From positions 1 to 33,051 of the forward strand of contig JADZAF010000271.1 in NCBI GenBank assembly GCA_020852755.1: a DNA stretch of 33,051 nt. Reading direction: 5' to 3'. The notes beneath the pieces are model-generated. The model did no database searches. It worked only from the letters and a program-made list of their open reading frames with translations, and was not told the DNA's origin. Numbering within the stretch: the first letter of the stretch is position 1; each line of letters opens with the position of its first letter. Position numbers and translations under genes: made by a program. Shown one piece after another: positions 30,465 to 33,051 of this stretch. The DNA comes from Bryobacterales bacterium (GTDB taxonomy: Bacteria; Acidobacteriota; Terriglobia; Bryobacterales; Bryobacteraceae).

Positions 30465-31235
30465 TTACTGACTCAACGTGAAGTTCACGTCGATCTGAGT
30501 CACCACTTCCACCGGCTCTCCGTTCAGGAGGGTCGGCTGGTACACCCACTGCTTGACGGCTTCCATGGCGGAAGGCACCAGCAGGGGGTGTCCACTAACC
30601 ACCTGCAAACTCTGAATGGTCCCGTTGGTGGCGATGATGGCCGTGAAGCGCACCGTGCCCTGGATGCGGGCCTGCTTGGCCAGCGGCGGATAGACCGGGC
30701 GCGGCTGGCGCACGAGGCGCGCCTGCTGGACGTTGCCGCCCACGCGGATGCGCTGCGGAGCCACCGGCTTGGGGGCTTCCACCTTCACCGGCGGAGGCGG
30801 AGGCGGAGGCGCGGCCTGCGGAATCGAGCTGATGACGCCGCCGAGAATGCCGCCCACCTGACCGCCGGCCGAGCCGCCGGGAATACCGCCCACCACGCCG
30901 CCGCCGCCGGCTGAAGGCGGCGGAAGCTCTTCTTCCTTAATCATGGCGATTTCCTTGGGAACCGCCTTCGGCGCCATGAGGCGTCCGGCGTCGAACTGCC
31001 GCGGGATGACCTTCACCATCTTCACCGGTGCGGCGGCAGGCGGCGGCGGAGGAGGCGGCGGAGGAGGCGGCGCCACCAGGAAGCTGGTCAACTGGGTGGC
31101 CGGCAGCACTTCAAAGCGAATCAAGGGAATCAGAATGGCGATGCCGATCAAGAGGCACTGGAGGATGAAGGAAACAATCACCGTCCAGGACCGGTTGGTC
31201 TTGCCCATGTCCTCAACAAAAACCTGCTCAAACAT
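30465..31235 (-). CDS. tonB: Energy transducer TonB
   Basis: A 256-residue protein. One membrane helix at about 17-39 anchors it. A Pro-rich periplasmic spacer follows with a run of twelve Pro near 56-67, a second Pro run near 143-149, and a Gly-rich middle. The C-terminal TonB domain (about 172-256) has P-V-Y-P-P-L-A-K-Q-A-R-I-Q-G-T-V near its start and W-V-Y-Q-P near the end. It carries force from ExbB/ExbD to outer-membrane receptors. The ATG at 31235, with AAGGA at good distance, starts M-F-E-Q-V-F-V-E; a TTG at 31277 would add 14 poorly conserved residues. Confidence 0.93.
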   Translation of the reverse strand: MFEQVFVEDMGKTNRSWTVIVSFILQCLLIGIAILIPLIRFEVLPATQLTSFLVAPPPPPPPPPPPAAAPVKMVKVIPRQFDAGRLMAPKAVPKEIAMIKEEELPPPSAGGGGVVGGIPGGSAGGQVGGILGGVISSIPQAAPPPPPPPVKVEAPKPVAPQRIRVGGNVQQARLVRQPRPVYPPLAKQARIQGTVRFTAIIATNGTIQSLQVVSGHPLLVPSAMEAVKQWVYQPTLLNGEPVEVVTQIDVNFTLSQ

Positions 31236-31310
31236 ACCCCGTATCCTTTCAAAATTTCCCCGCGCGGCTGCGTTCAACAGTCCCGCGGACCTGCTCCCGG
31301 AGCCGGCTCT

Positions 31311-31341
31311 GCCGCTCCGGACCGTTCTTTCCGGAGCCGGC
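31311..31341 (-). terminator. Hairpin between secF and tonB
   Basis: GCCGCTCCGGA (31311-31321) pairs with TCCGGAGCCGGC (31330-31341) with one bulged base, leaving an 8-nt loop. It lies 60 nt after the secF stop. No T-run follows on either strand, so it may be a weak or Rho-type terminator separating secDF from tonB-exbB, or only an RNA structure. The CCGGAGCCGGC half is also present at 31297-31307 as a direct repeat. Confidence 0.35.
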
Positions 31342-31400
31342 CCGCAGCCCGCCCCGGCTTGCTTTCCTTCCGGCAGCCGCCGAAACGGCCGCCCCGAACC

Positions 31401-32405
31401 TCACCGGGCCGGTTTCGGCACTCCCTTCTTCGAACCCGGCCGGCCCGTCTGCACGGGCGGCCTGGCCGCCGAAATTACCGGACTGCCGCTCCCCTTCTTC
31501 CGGCCCTCCCGGAAATTCTGCCAGAACAGCACGATCGGGCTGGCGATGAAGAGAGTGGAGTAGCTTCCAACAATGATCCCCGCCACCAGGGCAAACGCAA
31601 AGTCGTTCAGCACGGTCCCGCCAAACAGGAACAAGGCCAGCACCGAGACCAGGGTCAGGCCCGAGGTCAGAATCGAGCGGCTCAAGGTCTGGTTGATGCT
31701 CTTGTTCATGAGAGCTTCCAGAGTCTCGCGTCGCAGGATCTTCAGATTCTCCCGGACCCGGTCGAAGATCACGATGGTGTCGTTCATCGAGTAGCCTACC
31801 AGGGTCAGCAGGGCGGCGATCACCGTGAGCGAGATCTCCCGGTTGAAGATCGAAAAGAGCCCAACCGTGACGATCACGTCATGAAACACTGCCAGGACGG
31901 CCGCCGCTCCGTAGATCCACTCGAATCGAAAGGCTATATATACCAGCATTCCGGCCAGCGCGTAAAGTGTGGCCAGAATGGCCTGCCTGCGCAGGTCGGA
32001 GCCCACCTTGGGCCCCACGATCTCCCGGGACCTCACCTCGAAGGCGCCTTTGCCGAAGGTGGACTCCAGTACCTGCAGAATGGCGCTCTGGCTGGCGTCC
32101 AGGCTGCGCTCGTCCTCAAGCTGGGTGCCGATAATCACTTCATTGGCTGCCGCGGAATCCGTGAAGCCCTGCACGGTAATCTCACCCTTGACGGCGCCGG
32201 CAAGAACGGACCGGATCTTCTCCACCGGGGGCTGCGACTGGAAGCGCAGCCGGATCACGGAACCGCCGCTGAAATCGATGCCGTAGCGCGGGCCGCCTTT
32301 GATCACCAGGCTGACCAGCCCGGCCCCGATCAGCAGCGCCGAGAGCCCGATGAACAGCCACCTCTTGCCCAGAAAGTCAAAATTGCTGTCTTGAAATATC
32401 TCCAT
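31401..32405 (-). CDS. secF: Protein-export membrane protein SecF
   Basis: A 334-residue RND-type membrane protein. It has a first helix at about 16-36, a conserved GIDFSGGS block at 42-49, a periplasmic domain to about 135, then five more helices including GYSMNDTIVIFDRVREN, a family hallmark. With SecD it uses the proton gradient to pull proteins out of the Sec channel on the periplasmic side. The C-terminal 35 residues are basic and unstructured. It follows secD by 98 bp in the same direction, the usual order. Confidence 0.96.
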   Translation of the reverse strand: MEIFQDSNFDFLGKRWLFIGLSALLIGAGLVSLVIKGGPRYGIDFSGGSVIRLRFQSQPPVEKIRSVLAGAVKGEITVQGFTDSAAANEVIIGTQLEDERSLDASQSAILQVLESTFGKGAFEVRSREIVGPKVGSDLRRQAILATLYALAGMLVYIAFRFEWIYGAAAVLAVFHDVIVTVGLFSIFNREISLTVIAALLTLVGYSMNDTIVIFDRVRENLKILRRETLEALMNKSINQTLSRSILTSGLTLVSVLALFLFGGTVLNDFAFALVAGIIVGSYSTLFIASPIVLFWQNFREGRKKGSGSPVISAARPPVQTGRPGSKKGVPKPAR

Positions 32406-32503
32406 TACGAGCTGTACTCACCCGGTGCTCTTTCCCATTGGACACCGGCTTCCCATGACTTGTTCCCGTCCGCGGGACAAAAATCTCCCTGCCACGTCTA
32501 TCT

Positions 32504-33051
<548 letters not shown>

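Noticed and set aside
31024..31072. A GGC/GGA-rich short repeat on the plus strand
   Set aside because: It is the complement of the poly-proline codons in tonB, explained by the Pro-rich spacer.

Overview
The window is GC-rich bacterial chromosome with tightly packed genes. The mix suggests an Acidobacteriota genome, possibly near Bryobacter/Solibacter: DUF1080 and Gfo/Idh/MocA genes, a sulfatase, many GT-C membrane glycosyltransferases, an exbB-exbD-exbD-tonB locus followed by a TPR lipoprotein, and Tat-exported sugar enzymes. This placement rests on gene content alone; no rRNA or other marker is present. No insertion sequence, phage gene, CRISPR array or tRNA was seen.

Layout, left to right. 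(1) 1-2466 (+): a two-gene ion-channel unit. A MotA/TolQ/ExbB-type protein with a roughly 400-residue helical tail is coupled by a 4-bp overlap to a MotB/OmpA-like partner. This is the architecture of the ZorA-ZorB core of Zorya anti-phage systems, but no effector gene follows. The last codons of a possible upstream gene lie at the window edge. (2) 2454-9934 (-): yvcK, then a glycosylation operon of two GT2 enzymes, DUF2304, a GT-C protein, a GT-C/TPR protein and a GT4 enzyme, mostly spaced by -4 to +1 bp. (3) 9991-14218 (+): rlmB and two tandem paralogous GT-C-like membrane proteins, all overlapping. (4) 14222-19367: a Tat-exported sulfatase (-), an HD hydrolase (+), then a four-gene secreted/lipoprotein unit (-) holding DUF1080, a zinc phospholipase C/S1 nuclease-like enzyme, an aromatic-rich PEGA-like protein and an unknown secreted protein. 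(5) 19458-22234 (+): an exported Gfo/Idh/MocA oxidoreductase and an exported L-fucose-isomerase-like protein. (6) 22251-23949: a divergent FkbM methyltransferase (-) and sugar nucleotidyltransferase (+). (7) 24167-33051 (-): a GGDEF cyclase, DUF971, a Rel/SpoT enzyme, a TPR lipoprotein, two exbD genes, exbB, tonB, secF and the C-terminal part of secD.

How they fit together. Regions 2, 3 and 6 look like a surface-glycan or protein-glycosylation neighbourhood: a nucleotidyltransferase for activated sugar, a polyprenyl-phosphate-sugar synthase (DPM-like GT2 plus DUF2304) and several GT-C enzymes that would use lipid-linked sugars outside the membrane. Regions 4 and 5 look like extracytoplasmic glycan breakdown (sulfatase, oxidoreductase, DUF1080). 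Region 7 is housekeeping: stringent response, TonB energy supply and Sec translocation.

Most worth pursuing: the Zorya-like pair at the left edge; a recurrent TANNNT hexamer 6-8 nt before seven start codons, which suggests leaderless mRNAs; and DUF2304 as a possible membrane tether for the DPM-like enzyme.
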